Source: CAZDWZ01 sp964509425 (GTDB lineage Bacteria > Bdellovibrionota_C > UBA2361 > SZUA-149 > CAZDWZ01). From it: a DNA stretch of 64,000 nt. The notes below the pieces were generated by a model. The model was not told the origin of the DNA and searched no databases. It saw nothing but the letters and a program-made list of their open reading frames with translations. Within the stretch, counting starts at the first letter, position 1. Every line of letters starts with the position of its first letter. Made by a program: the position numbers and the translations under genes. The stretch covers positions 62,001 through 126,000 of the forward strand of contig CAZDWZ010000009.1 in the NCBI GenBank assembly GCA_964509425.1, in the 5' to 3' direction. Of this stretch, positions 17,068-26,800 are shown one piece after another.

Positions 17068-18534
17068 TTAACGAATTGGAACAGTGAGAATGTTGCTCGG
17101 GTTCCCGGAGGCATCAAAGGCCCGAATCCAGAGATTATAGGTCCCGGAACGTGGCTTCTGAACCAGGAAAGTGGTCACCGGTTGATTCGGAACTTGCTCT
17201 ACAAGATTGACCGGCACGAATTTTCGGCCGATCTTTTTTTGCAACACTCCGTATACGCCGAGGACGAAATCGTTGTCCGCTACATTCACCAGTACGGCGC
17301 AGGCTGTGCGGTTGCAGTAGCGGAGTTGGAGTGTTAGCCCAGGCGGGACCAAATCACTGCGAATAGGACCAATTGCTGCTGACTGAGAGTGAAACTCCCC
17401 GGCCAGGCCATCGACCGAGATTCTGCACGAGAGATATGAACCGACTCCGCTTACAATTCTAAACTGTGCCCAATTTGAGCCACTCGCCAACAACGACATC
17501 TCTCCGTTTGGTGATTGCGAAGTGAACCATTCATAGATGATTCTCTGCACATTCCCGGAGATAGGTGGAACGTTGCAGGTGACTGTTTGTCCAATTTCAG
17601 CGGTTCCGGAGATCTGTGCGGCACCCGTAGATGTCGGCGGCATTGTCACGTTCGGATCCGAGAAGACCGGAGCGAGCCAAGTTGAATACGCCGAAACTCT
17701 CGTGAAGGCTCCGGGACCTGTCGGAATGCATCCTGCCTCGACGAGTGCCGAGACTCCAAGCTGCTTAAAAGTCGAGCCGGTGCGAACGAAAAGGGGACCT
17801 CCTGAGTCGCCGTAGCATATATTAATCGCGTCATTGGCGAAGGGCCCGGAAGCGAGCTTAACCGCACCAATTGTTGTTCTCACGTCGACATAATCGCCAT
17901 ACGTTTCTGTGAGTGCCGCATCGGTCGTGTTTATCACCGCACCTTTTAGAAGTGTGCTGGATGCGAAGCCCGTTTCGTCGATACCCCATCCTGCGATTAG
18001 AGAATTGATTCCCGGGCGTTCAAGCGCGGAGTCTGCCGCTCCGGCAAGGGCAATCGGCGTTGCCGTAGTAGGGTTCTTAAGCAGGAGTAGCGCGATGTCG
18101 TTTCGAACCCCGCCAGCGTCGTAGACGGAGATATACTCGGGATGCATCGTGATCTTTTGCACTTGTCTCACCTCGACTTGCTGCGCCGGAACTGCGAGAT
18201 TGGTTGCTTTCACGACAACCGAAACATCTTCAGCTGCCACGCCCTCGACGCAATGTGCTGCGGTCAAAACAAAGCGACTTGAGATCACAGTCGCCCCGCA
18301 GAAGAACCCATCAAAAATCGGCGCTCCTCCGAGGAGATTCACATTTCGAATGAGCCCGGCCATGAAGGGAAACTCTCCGGCCTGGGCATTGGTACCATTG
18401 ATGATCGTAGCGACTGGCGGTTCGGTGGCGCCCGCTGTCTGAGAAGCATTGAGCGTGGACGTTAGCAGTCCGATGCTAAGCAGGCGGAAACACACAGATC
18501 TTTGCGCGAGTCGACCACGGAGCGATTTTACCAT
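17068..18534 (-). CDS. Secreted chymotrypsin-fold (S1) serine protease with C-terminal extension
   Basis: A 488-residue protein with a signal peptide (residues about 1-36, ending TAGATEPP) and a protease domain starting IINGTNAQAGEFPFMAGL, the canonical activated N-terminus. The catalytic triad is H94 in LTAAHC, D146 in NDIALLLL and S244 in CYGDSGGPLF. The residue six before the serine, position 189 in chymotrypsin numbering, is N238 rather than Asp, so tryptic Lys/Arg specificity is not expected. Residues about 300-488 form a beta-rich, cysteine-containing extension that may bind surfaces. It was probably exported to the periplasm or outside. A likely hairpin terminator lies just downstream. 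Confidence 0.92.
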   Translation of the reverse strand: MVKSLRGRLAQRSVCFRLLSIGLLTSTLNASQTAGATEPPVATIINGTNAQAGEFPFMAGLIRNVNLLGGAPIFDGFFCGATVISSRFVLTAAHCVEGVAAEDVSVVVKATNLAVPAQQVEVRQVQKITMHPEYISVYDAGGVRNDIALLLLKNPTTATPIALAGAADSALERPGINSLIAGWGIDETGFASSTLLKGAVINTTDAALTETYGDYVDVRTTIGAVKLASGPFANDAINICYGDSGGPLFVRTGSTFKQLGVSALVEAGCIPTGPGAFTRVSAYSTWLAPVFSDPNVTMPPTSTGAAQISGTAEIGQTVTCNVPPISGNVQRIIYEWFTSQSPNGEMSLLASGSNWAQFRIVSGVGSYLSCRISVDGLAGEFHSQSAAIGPIRSDLVPPGLTLQLRYCNRTACAVLVNVADNDFVLGVYGVLQKKIGRKFVPVNLVEQVPNQPVTTFLVQKPRSGTYNLWIRAFDASGNPSNILTVPIR

Positions 18535-19071
18535 GATGAAATCCTCGATTAACAGCCATTGTTCGTCCGTTGTGAGGCTCCTGCAGCCCGATTTCCCGTC
18601 CGTAGATGTTTTTCAGAAGAAAACCATTCTCCTGTGCTTCAATCTCAATAAAATGCTGCAGAGGGTCTTCTCGTAATCGACTCGGTCTGGACTAGTTTGT
18701 GCAGCGACGGGTCGCCGATCCGTTGCGGGTGACAGCGGAAAGTCGTTGCGCTTCCTTCGATAATCTCGAAGGGGTGTACATGCGGCGCTGCATAGACAAT
18801 TCTGCCGCATCACGTTTACTTCCAGCGCATAGACGGATGCGAAAAATCGGGGATGAAGATTTCTCCTCATTGAGATATTGCAAATCTCGGTAAGGCAAAC
18901 CCGGAGGAGATGGGTATTGGCATCGTAGAAAATTCAGCTACTTATCACTACATCAGAGCCGTTATGCTCGTCTTCCGGTAGTTCGGATGTTGTGTCGATT
19001 GATCTCGTTTAGTCTCGACGAAACAACTGGTTGGGATTCTGCATAACAGAAGAAGGATACTTCCTTCTTTT
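18535..19071. other. Divergent intergenic region
   Basis: It lies between the protease gene and the divergent plus-strand gene. Several short frames exist on both strands, but none has a ribosome site or recognisable protein. No RNA gene was found. Confidence 0.35.
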
Positions 19072-19575
19072 GTGGAGCCAATGGTGACGATGTTAGATAA
19101 CCTTCGTAGCTCGAGAGCATTAGGCACAGGAGACGCTGCTGCGCTCGTTCTGCCAGACACTCGATCGGTTCTCCCGACTCTTCCCGAGAATACACAATTC
19201 TGTGACGCGCCTCTGCAGCGCGAACAGCTTGCGGCAATCCCCGGATTGAACAGCAAGGTCAAGCGTGAAGTTATGGACGGTTTAGCCGTAGTTAAGTTCC
19301 GCAACGACACCATGGCGGGGCGTAACGGTGAGTTAACGACAAATGTTGTGCCGCAGCTCGTTCGACTATTAGCGAATACCGATGAAGAAATTCCGCAACT
19401 AGCGATGGCCCGGCTTGTCGCGATTGGCGCTGATCTCACAGCGGAGAATCGAACTGCTGCAACCACAGCGCTTGAGGCTTATCGAAAAAGAAATACCGAC
19501 CCTGATATTCAGAAAGATATTGATGCTGCGTTAAAAATCATTCGCCCGCCGACTCCGATGCCCAAAGCGAAATAG
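19072..19575 (+). CDS. Hypothetical protein with HEAT-like helices
   Basis: Up to 167 residues from GTG 19072; ATG at 19081 or 19090 are equally possible starts. The N-terminal half is polar. The C-terminal half (LTTNVVPQLVRLLANTDEEIPQLAMARLVAIG, then TAENRTAATTALEAYRKR) reads as HEAT-type helical pairs, followed by a Pro-rich tail (RPPTPMPKAK). No signal peptide or membrane helix. The function is unknown. Confidence 0.55.
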   Translation: MEPMVTMLDNLRSSRALGTGDAAALVLPDTRSVLPTLPENTQFCDAPLQREQLAAIPGLNSKVKREVMDGLAVVKFRNDTMAGRNGELTTNVVPQLVRLLANTDEEIPQLAMARLVAIGADLTAENRTAATTALEAYRKRNTDPDIQKDIDAALKIIRPPTPMPKAK

Positions 19576-19688
19576 AGTCTCGCCTCGATTGCCAAACAAA
19601 AATCGATCGGAAGCTGCTTCGATCCAGCGATGTGCGATTCTAGTTCTTTGATTTGGCTCTCAACGTTTTGATCCGGATACCAGCCTCG

Positions 19689-20213
19689 CTAGCGTTCATC
19701 CATTACCGGCAAATCTCGGCTTGAGAACGTGGATATTAAGAATGCTATTGCATCAGCGGGTACCTGTGATGTTGGTAGGAGGATGGCGCTTGAAGGGGCA
19801 TCAAAGACGATCGATTCTCGTGTTACAAGGAGCGCCTCAAAAAACTCCCAGAAAGTGGTTCCACTTCCAAAGGAGGAACTCCAAGAAACAGCGGCTTCGC
19901 TGAACTCGTAGTCAACAGTGCCACCTTGCATTCGAGAAATCCAGAACCGGGCCCCTCGCTTGTAATTCTGGTTGACGAGACGAGCTACCAAAATAATCAG
20001 AAGCGCAATGAGGCCGAACATTGTTATTGCGCTTGCTGTAAGCGCGTTGACTCGTCCCGCCGAATGTTCAAGACGAACCGCATTAAACAAGTAGATTAAG
20101 ATCGCAAAAATGCTTACCAAGGCAAAGCGAGGTGCTGGCGAGCGTCTGCGAAATAATGCAAGCTGCGACCGCAACAGAAACTCCTCGTCGAATTTTATGT
20201 TGCAAGCATACAT
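19689..20213 (-). CDS. Two-helix membrane protein, YcxB-like
   Basis: A 174-residue protein with two adjacent transmembrane helices (about 29-46 and 59-81) and a C-terminal domain. The VDYEFSEAAVSWSS ... TFWEFFEALLVTRESIVF ... AILLPTSQV pattern is that of YcxB-like domains (strand-rich, with a W..F......ES....L signature). The cellular role of YcxB-like proteins is not established. It is monocistronic by position. Confidence 0.6.
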   Translation of the reverse strand: MYACNIKFDEEFLLRSQLALFRRRSPAPRFALVSIFAILIYLFNAVRLEHSAGRVNALTASAITMFGLIALLIILVARLVNQNYKRGARFWISRMQGGTVDYEFSEAAVSWSSSFGSGTTFWEFFEALLVTRESIVFDAPSSAILLPTSQVPADAIAFLISTFSSRDLPVMDER

Positions 20214-20850
20214 GCTTCGGTTCTCCTGCAGGGTCTGCCGCGATTATCCAATATGCGCCAGCCAAGCAAATTGGCAGAACGCTGATCGCTTTAATCTCAA
20301 ACACTGGCCAGGTAACGCAACCGGGCTAATTTCCCCCCCCTCCCCAAATTAATGACAGCGAAATTAACACGGCTCGAATTTTACGAGGTCTCGAGTTAGC
20401 CGGGTTGGACGGGAGAGCATTGAACCGAGCTGCCCGATCGGTAACGGGCCGATACCGCTTCCCAATCGATCAACATCTGTCCGAATCAGCACGGGTGGTT
20501 GCGAAGAAGACGAGAAGTCCTAGCAGGTCTTTGACCGGAATAGATTTCTTATTGAATCCTTATCGTTGCGAACATTTACTTCAAAAAACGGGTGAGCCGG
20601 TTTGCCAACTCGAAGTTTGAAGCGTCATTCGGAGGTCGATATGGGGTGAATTTGCGTCCACAAGATAACCGGAAGGGCGTCATTGACCCTCGGTTGAAAA
20701 GTCTCTGGGTGCCACTTCTTCAGAGCGCTGACCGAACGCCGAAGGTGCGAGTGAGGGCACCTCCGGGATACCAAAGTGTTGCCCAATAATGGCGAAGGAG
20801 ATGGGAACAAATCATACACGTGCCGGCAATTCAGCCTGTCCAGATTCTCG
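20214..20850. other. Intergenic stretch, no supported gene
   Basis: It contains a C-rich run (20332-20344) and several short overlapping frames with no ribosome site, domain or plausible composition. It lies beyond the stop of the Pro/Thr-rich gene and upstream of the YcxB-like gene, so any YcxB promoter must be within it. Confidence 0.35.
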
Positions 20851-21441
20851 TCAGTTCCGATATCGGATGTCATCCGAGTTCACTGGGCTGGGAATTTCGG
20901 TCGCGATCGGTGCGATTTCGAGGTCCGAATCTTTGCCCACGTTCTCACATACAGGGAGCGAAGTTGGGCTCGGAGTTGCAGTAGGTTCGGGAGAACCAGT
21001 TCCCGACGGAACGGGCTGCGGGATAAAGGCTCCGTCGTCATTTATGCCTTCTTCTTCGTCAGGTGAGTCAGGAGTGTCCATTGGCGTGGGGCCCGGGGAC
21101 GGAGAGTAAGTCGGCGTTGTTGAAGGTTCAGGAGGCCGCGCGAAAGTTGGAGTTGGAGAAGGCGTTTCGGTAAACGTGGGCAAGCCTATTGGAGAATCCG
21201 GAGTGCTAATCGGAGAAATTGTGGGAACGAAAGTCGGTGTTGGCGAAGTAGCCCAGGCAACGGTTGAGGCGTGCTCCGGCGCAACCGGAGTGCTCGTCGA
21301 GACATTGGCTCCGCGTTGGGTGGTTCCGCGAAACGGCGCCGCAACGGCTTCGCGAGAAACGTTTCCGGAGATTACCATTACAGCCCCAAGTAGAGCCCGT
21401 AAGCGGAAGTTGGTGCCGATTATTCGTTTCATGTCACTCAT
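20851..21441 (-). CDS. Exported Pro/Thr/Ser-rich low-complexity protein
   Basis: A 196-residue protein with an N-terminal export signal (RLRALLGAVMVISG, cleavage near AVAA) followed by about 140 residues rich in P, T and S, with short TPTPT-type motifs and an acidic patch (DSPDEEEGINDDG). Such extended segments act as spacers across periplasm or surface and are often glycosylated in other bacteria. Its ATG lies five bases after the stop of the CAP-domain gene, with no strong ribosome site of its own, so expression by translational coupling is likely. ATG 21432 is an alternative start. Confidence 0.7.
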   Translation of the reverse strand: MSDMKRIIGTNFRLRALLGAVMVISGNVSREAVAAPFRGTTQRGANVSTSTPVAPEHASTVAWATSPTPTFVPTISPISTPDSPIGLPTFTETPSPTPTFARPPEPSTTPTYSPSPGPTPMDTPDSPDEEEGINDDGAFIPQPVPSGTGSPEPTATPSPTSLPVCENVGKDSDLEIAPIATEIPSPVNSDDIRYRN

Positions 21442-21446
21442 TGGTA

Positions 21447-22154
21447 TTAGAGTTTATCGCTGAACTTGGCGGCCCAATATTTGTCGTGGAAGCCGATTCC
21501 AATGCTCTTGTAATCTTTGTTGAGAAGGTTTTTGTTGTGGCCATCGCTCTTCTTCCACCCGTTGAACGGACCCGCCGCGGTCGTGGTACCCTTGTGAAGG
21601 TTTTCGCCAATGAACTGAGTTTTCTCGCCGCAGGCATTTCCTCGAGCGATGCAAGTCTGAATTTGCGTCACGTATGGGTAGTCGTGGGCGAAGAACTCCG
21701 CCAGCTTCATATGTCTTGCATGTCCTTGAGCTGCCTCCTGAAGCGAGTTGCTCCAACCGAGTTCCGGAATTCCTTTTGATTTCCGATAGGCGTTGATGAG
21801 CGCGAACAACGCGAGTATCTCTTTATCCTCGGCCGCGGTGGGCATGCAGCACAGGGGAATATCGCGGATTACTTTCGTTCCTGCGGGGTTCTTAAAGTCC
21901 TTCGGCACCTTCGCACAGATTGTAATCCGGCAATCGCCCGAAGTGAATCCCGCCGCTTTGTCCGCGAGGGCCGTAAAAAAATTCTCGTCCGGTGTATCGC
22001 TGAGCGTTTCCCAGTCCATGGCAGTGAACATTTCAGATGTAATCCCCTTATACTCTTGCGCCACAGACGAGTTCACGCAAAAGAATAGTGCGATAACGAA
22101 GAATAGACAGTACTTGTGGTCGGGACGGAGTGGTAAGTCGTCGTTCGCTTTCAT
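21447..22154 (-). CDS. Secreted CAP-domain (SCP/PR-1-like) protein
   Basis: A 235-residue protein with a signal peptide (YCLFFVIALFFCVNSSVA) and a C-terminal CAP domain. The CAP signatures appear in order: LINAYRKSKGIPELGWSNSL, AQGHARHM, FFAHDYPY, IGENLHKG, FNGWKKSDGHNKNLLNKDYKSIG (written as landmarks) and YWAAKFSDK. The two His and the Glu of the conserved cavity are present. Four cysteines in the N-terminal mature part suggest disulfides. Bacterial CAP proteins are extracellular and of unclear function. It is co-transcribed with the downstream Pro/Thr-rich gene. Confidence 0.88.
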   Translation of the reverse strand: MKANDDLPLRPDHKYCLFFVIALFFCVNSSVAQEYKGITSEMFTAMDWETLSDTPDENFFTALADKAAGFTSGDCRITICAKVPKDFKNPAGTKVIRDIPLCCMPTAAEDKEILALFALINAYRKSKGIPELGWSNSLQEAAQGHARHMKLAEFFAHDYPYVTQIQTCIARGNACGEKTQFIGENLHKGTTTAAGPFNGWKKSDGHNKNLLNKDYKSIGIGFHDKYWAAKFSDKL

Positions 22155-22352
22155 GCAAAAACCTCACAGTAAGCAACCGCTTCGCCGACTCTGGTCGACG
22201 CGAGCATGCCTGTTATGTGATTGGGTACACGGCAAAGGATGACAAAGTTAAGACAAAGGAAAAACGATCCAATCGTCGATCGATTGTCTCTATTTCCGCC
22301 TTTCGTTATCCGATTGTCTGGAGATACGCGGACCTTCCGAGGATATCTGCAA

Positions 22353-23888
22353 TCATGGCGCGGAGTTCACAGATGCTACCTGCTGCTCGACCGAACCCCG
22401 GGTCACGGAGGCTGAATCCGCCCTTCGATCCCAGCCGCCGCCGAGTGCACGATACAAGTTGATCACCGCCTGCATTTGACGCAACTTAGTTTCGACAAGC
22501 TCAAAGCGTGCTTCGAGTGCCTCTCGTTGGGTGAGAAGAACTTCCGAATAGTCTGCGCGTGCCGAAGTGAAGAGTGTGCCAGCAATATCAACAGAGCTCG
22601 TGAGTGCTTCCACCTGCTTCGCCTTTAGAGCCGCGCTCTTTTCCATGTTCCGCACGTTCGCAATCTGAGTCGCTGCCTCGGCAAAAGCATTTAGGACAGT
22701 CCGCTCAAAGTTAAATACCGCTCTCTGCTGTTTGGCTCCGGCGTTTAGGTATTCCGCCGTGATCGCTCGCCGGTTGAAGAGTGGCCCTGTGATGCCGCCC
22801 GTAATGCCATAAAGCAGCGATTCTGGAGTGGTGAACATCTTGTTCACTCGGTACGCCTCGTAGCCGATTTCTGCGTCTAGCGTGAGCGAAGGATAGAATG
22901 CCGCCTCCGCAACTTTCACATCGAGTTCAGCCGCCGCGATCTCGAGCTTCGCCTGCCGTATATCGGCGCGGTTGTTGAGCAACTGCGATGGTACGCCAGT
23001 CATCACAATCCGAGGCACTAGAGATACGAAGTCGCTTGTATCTCGTGGAATTGGTTGGGGAAACCGTCCGAGCAGAAAGTTAACTTTATTCTCCTTTTCG
23101 ATGACCTTCTGTTCAAGGTCGTATTGTAGCGCTTCCGTCTTAAGGAATTGTGCTTCGAATCGCCGTACTGCGAGCTCACTTACTCGAGCAGCGTCTTTTT
23201 GATGCTTCACTGTCTGAAGGGCATCCCGTTGAATGCGGACGTTTTGCTGAACGATTGAGAGTTGACTGTTAAGCGCGCAGAGCTCGTAGTACGAGTTCGC
23301 AACTTCGGCAATAAGGTTGGTGACGAGGAACTTTTGCCCTTCTTGAGTGACGAGGAATTTAGTGTATGCGGATTTTTGTTCATTTCGGAGTTTTCTCCAA
23401 ATGTCGAGCTCCCATGAAACTCTCGGTCCAATTCGGAAATTAGTTAACGGCTCTGGAAATCCCTTTCCCGGGGCAATCTCGAGACGCTCCTCGACTGCTC
23501 CGAAGCGTGTGTTACGCCCAACTTTATCGAAACCTGTACCGGCACCGAACTCCATGGACGGGAGATACGCGCCCGTTCGTCCTTCCGCCTCATTCTTCGC
23601 AATCTCAATTTCCTGAAGGAAGATGCTGAGTTCCTGATTATTGCGGAGAGCGACGTCAATTAGGCCAGCCAATTTCTCGTCCCCGAAAAACTCCTTCCAA
23701 TTGACTGTCGCTGCCGGATTTGTTGCGTTACCCGTTTGTACTGTAGCACCATCATCAGCCGCACCAAATTTCATGGGAACTTCAATCGCCGGTGTTCTCA
23801 GCTCTATTGCCGGTGTGCAAGACGATAGAGCGAGAAGCGCTGAGATAACGCCATAATACTTACATACAAACTTCTTCATCGTTTTCAT
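22353..23888 (-). CDS. Outer-membrane factor lipoprotein of an RND efflux system
   Basis: A 511-residue NodT/OprM-type channel. The lipobox LALSSC near residue 24 indicates a lipidated N-terminus. Two repeated OEP halves follow, with typical landmarks WKEFFGDEKLAGLIDVALRNN, FLQEIEIAKNEAEGRTGAYLPS, NRADIRQAKLEIAAAELDVKVAEAAFYPSL and a closing LYRALGGGWD (each only part of a longer block). These form the TolC-like trimeric tunnel across the periplasm and outer membrane. It begins 11 bases after the pump stop, so it is the third gene of the adaptor-pump-channel operon. Confidence 0.93.
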   Translation of the reverse strand: MKTMKKFVCKYYGVISALLALSSCTPAIELRTPAIEVPMKFGAADDGATVQTGNATNPAATVNWKEFFGDEKLAGLIDVALRNNQELSIFLQEIEIAKNEAEGRTGAYLPSMEFGAGTGFDKVGRNTRFGAVEERLEIAPGKGFPEPLTNFRIGPRVSWELDIWRKLRNEQKSAYTKFLVTQEGQKFLVTNLIAEVANSYYELCALNSQLSIVQQNVRIQRDALQTVKHQKDAARVSELAVRRFEAQFLKTEALQYDLEQKVIEKENKVNFLLGRFPQPIPRDTSDFVSLVPRIVMTGVPSQLLNNRADIRQAKLEIAAAELDVKVAEAAFYPSLTLDAEIGYEAYRVNKMFTTPESLLYGITGGITGPLFNRRAITAEYLNAGAKQQRAVFNFERTVLNAFAEAATQIANVRNMEKSAALKAKQVEALTSSVDIAGTLFTSARADYSEVLLTQREALEARFELVETKLRQMQAVINLYRALGGGWDRRADSASVTRGSVEQQVASVNSAP

Positions 23889-23899
23889 CGATCTCTTCT

Positions 23900-26800
23900 C
23901 TATAAGCCCGAGGATGCCCGCGGGTCATGGATAGCTTGGGAATTGTAAGTGTCCACTTTATCTTCGGTCAGCGGCCAAGCATGCTCGTTCCGGATCAGAT
24001 CCTTCCCCTCGGCAAGCGATGCGAAGATGAAGTAGAGACCCGGGATGATGATCACACCAATGATTGTTCCGGTCAGCATTCCTCCGAGTGACGACGCTCC
24101 GATAGTTCGGTTAGCAATCGCTCCTGGTCCCGTAGCGAATACCAGCGGGATCAATCCGGCGATAAACGCGAATGATGTCATCAGAATCGGTCGAAACCGT
24201 ACTCTCGCCCCTTCGATCGCAGCATCCTTGAGCGACGCTCCCTGCCGGTGCTTGAGGATTGCGAACTCAACGATGAGCACCGCATTTTTGCCAAGGAGGC
24301 CGACGAGCATAACTAATCCGATTTGCGCGTAGATGTCGTTCGACAATCCCATGAGCTTGAGCAATAAAAATGAGCCGAAGAGTCCAGCTGGAAGCGAAAG
24401 AATAACGGCCAGGGGAATAAGGAAGCTCTCATACTGCGCAGCAAGCACGAGATACGCGAATACTACGACTACCAGGAAGATGTAGATTGCCTCGTTCCCA
24501 CGACGGACTTCGTCGAAAGAAAGTCCACCCCAGTCGATATCATAGCCACGCGGAAGCACTCGCTTTGCCACCTCTTGAATGGCGTTAATCGCTTCACCGC
24601 TGCTATATCCCGGAGCGGGAGAGCCACGGATAGACGCCGCCGTATACATATTGAAGCGAGTGATCTCGTTTAGGCCCTGCTTCTCGACCATCTTCATAAA
24701 TGCAGAGTAGGGGACCATCTCGTCCCGGTCATTCTTCACGAACATGTTCATGAGGTCGCTTGGAATCCGGCGGAATTCCGGTGCCGCCTGTACAAACACT
24801 TTGAAGAAGCGCCCGAAGCGTATAAACCCGAGCTCGTAATTACTCCCGATGAGTGTCGAAAGGTTGTCCATCGCTTTCCCGATGGAAACGCCCTTCTGCA
24901 TCGCCGCTTGGTTATCAATTACTAGTTCAAATTGCGGATAGTTCGAAGTGAAGAACGTGAAGAGACCCCTCAATTCCTTCCGCTTTCGAAGCTCCGCCAT
25001 GAATTCGTCGTTTACTTTACCGAGCTCTGCAAAAGAATCGCCGTTCGTCTTATCCAAAAGCTGAAGCGCAAACCCCCCGGCGGCTCCATAACCAGGAACG
25101 GCCGGCGGCTGAAAGAATTCAATTATAGCGCCGATATTTCGAGCCTCTTCTTCGAGTTTCTCGATGATCTGCTCTGCCGTGTGCTTTCGCTCCGACCAAG
25201 GTTTCAAATTCACGAGACAAGTGCCAGCGTTTGAGCCACGACCTTGAGTCAGCACCTCATACCCCGCGAGCGAGGAGACTGACGCAACTCCTTCTGTCTC
25301 TTCTAGGATCTCCTGGAGCTTGCGGATGACCTGATTCGTCTGTTCCAGCGTTGTGCCCGGAGGCGTTTGGACAATGGCGTAGAGCATACCCTGATCCTCG
25401 GCCGGAATGAATCCAGGAGGCATAACCGACGTAAGCGAAAAAATTCCGAAGCAGAAGGCGCCGAGAAGGGCAAAGGTAAAAACTCTGCGCGTTACGATTC
25501 TGCCGAGCAGGGTCACATACTTACCGAGCAGCTTTTCAAATGCCTGATTGAACTTGGCGAGGAAACGCGCGACTGGTGATCGTTTGACCGGCATGTCATG
25601 CGTATTTTTAAGGAGCATAGCGCAGAGCACTGGAGTGAGAGTAAGCGCAATGATCCCTGAGATGGTGATCGAGGTTGCCATCGTGATTGCAAACTGGCGA
25701 TAAAAAACTCCTGTGGGACCCGGCATAAAGGATACCGGGATGAAGACGGCAACCATGAGCAACGTGATGGCAATAACTGCACCGCTGATCTCACCGATCA
25801 CGGCGGAGGTCGCATTATACGGAGAGAGATTCTCCTCGGCCATCTTCGCGTGCACCGCTTCAACCACCACGATTGCATTGTCGACCACGATTCCAATCGC
25901 GAGCACGAGCGCGAAAAGGGTGATGAGATTGATCGTCAATCCGAAGAACTGCATGAAGAAGAAGCTTCCGATGAGCGACACCGGAACCGCGAGCGTGGGA
26001 ATCAGCGTCGAGCGCCAATCACCCAGAAAGATAAACACCACAAGCGCCACGAGTACGAAAGCCTCGACCAACGTATGGATGACTTTCTCGATCGACGCGT
26101 CGAGAAACTTCGAAACGTCATAGCTGATCTCGAAATTCATTTGCGGCGGAAAGGACGAACCCTTCAGCTCTTCAAGTTTGGCCTTTACGGTCTCGATGAC
26201 GGCTTGCGCATTGCTCCCGTACGATTGGTTGAGAACGATGGCCGCCGAAGGGTTTTTGTCAAGATAAGAATAAATGTCGTAGTATTCGCTGCCGAGCTCT
26301 ATTCTCGCGACGTCCTTTAACCGAAGAACTTCTCCCTCGGGACTCGCCCGGAGAACGATCTCGCCATATTGTTCGGGTTTGTTGAATCTCCCCTCGTACG
26401 CGAGCACGTATTCTCGCGTTTGAGAGGTTTGACCCGAGGCCTGCCCCAAGCGCCCAGGGGATCCGATCACACTCTGTTCACCCATCGCTTTCAGCACTTC
26501 GTCCGTGCCGATGTTATACGCTCGCATGCGATCGGGGTTTAGCCAGACTCGCATAGCGTATTGGCGGCTTCCAAGGATTTCTGCGCGCCCAACGCCCGTG
26601 ATCCGCCGCAGCTCTGGCAGGATTGTCTGGTTCGCGAAGTTAAAGAGATACTTCATGTCCGCGTTCTTGTCGGTGCTGAACAAGTTTATGTACATCAGCA
26701 TCTGGGGTTGAACGCGCATAACGCGAATACCCTCCCGCTGCACCAGGAGCGGGAGCTGATTCAGCATCTGGCTCAAGCTGTTCTGTACGTTCACGGCGGC

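Noticed and set aside
20405..20789. Two overlapping plus frames of 65-71 codons.
   Set aside because: Basic, irregular composition and no ribosome site; typical of non-coding DNA.
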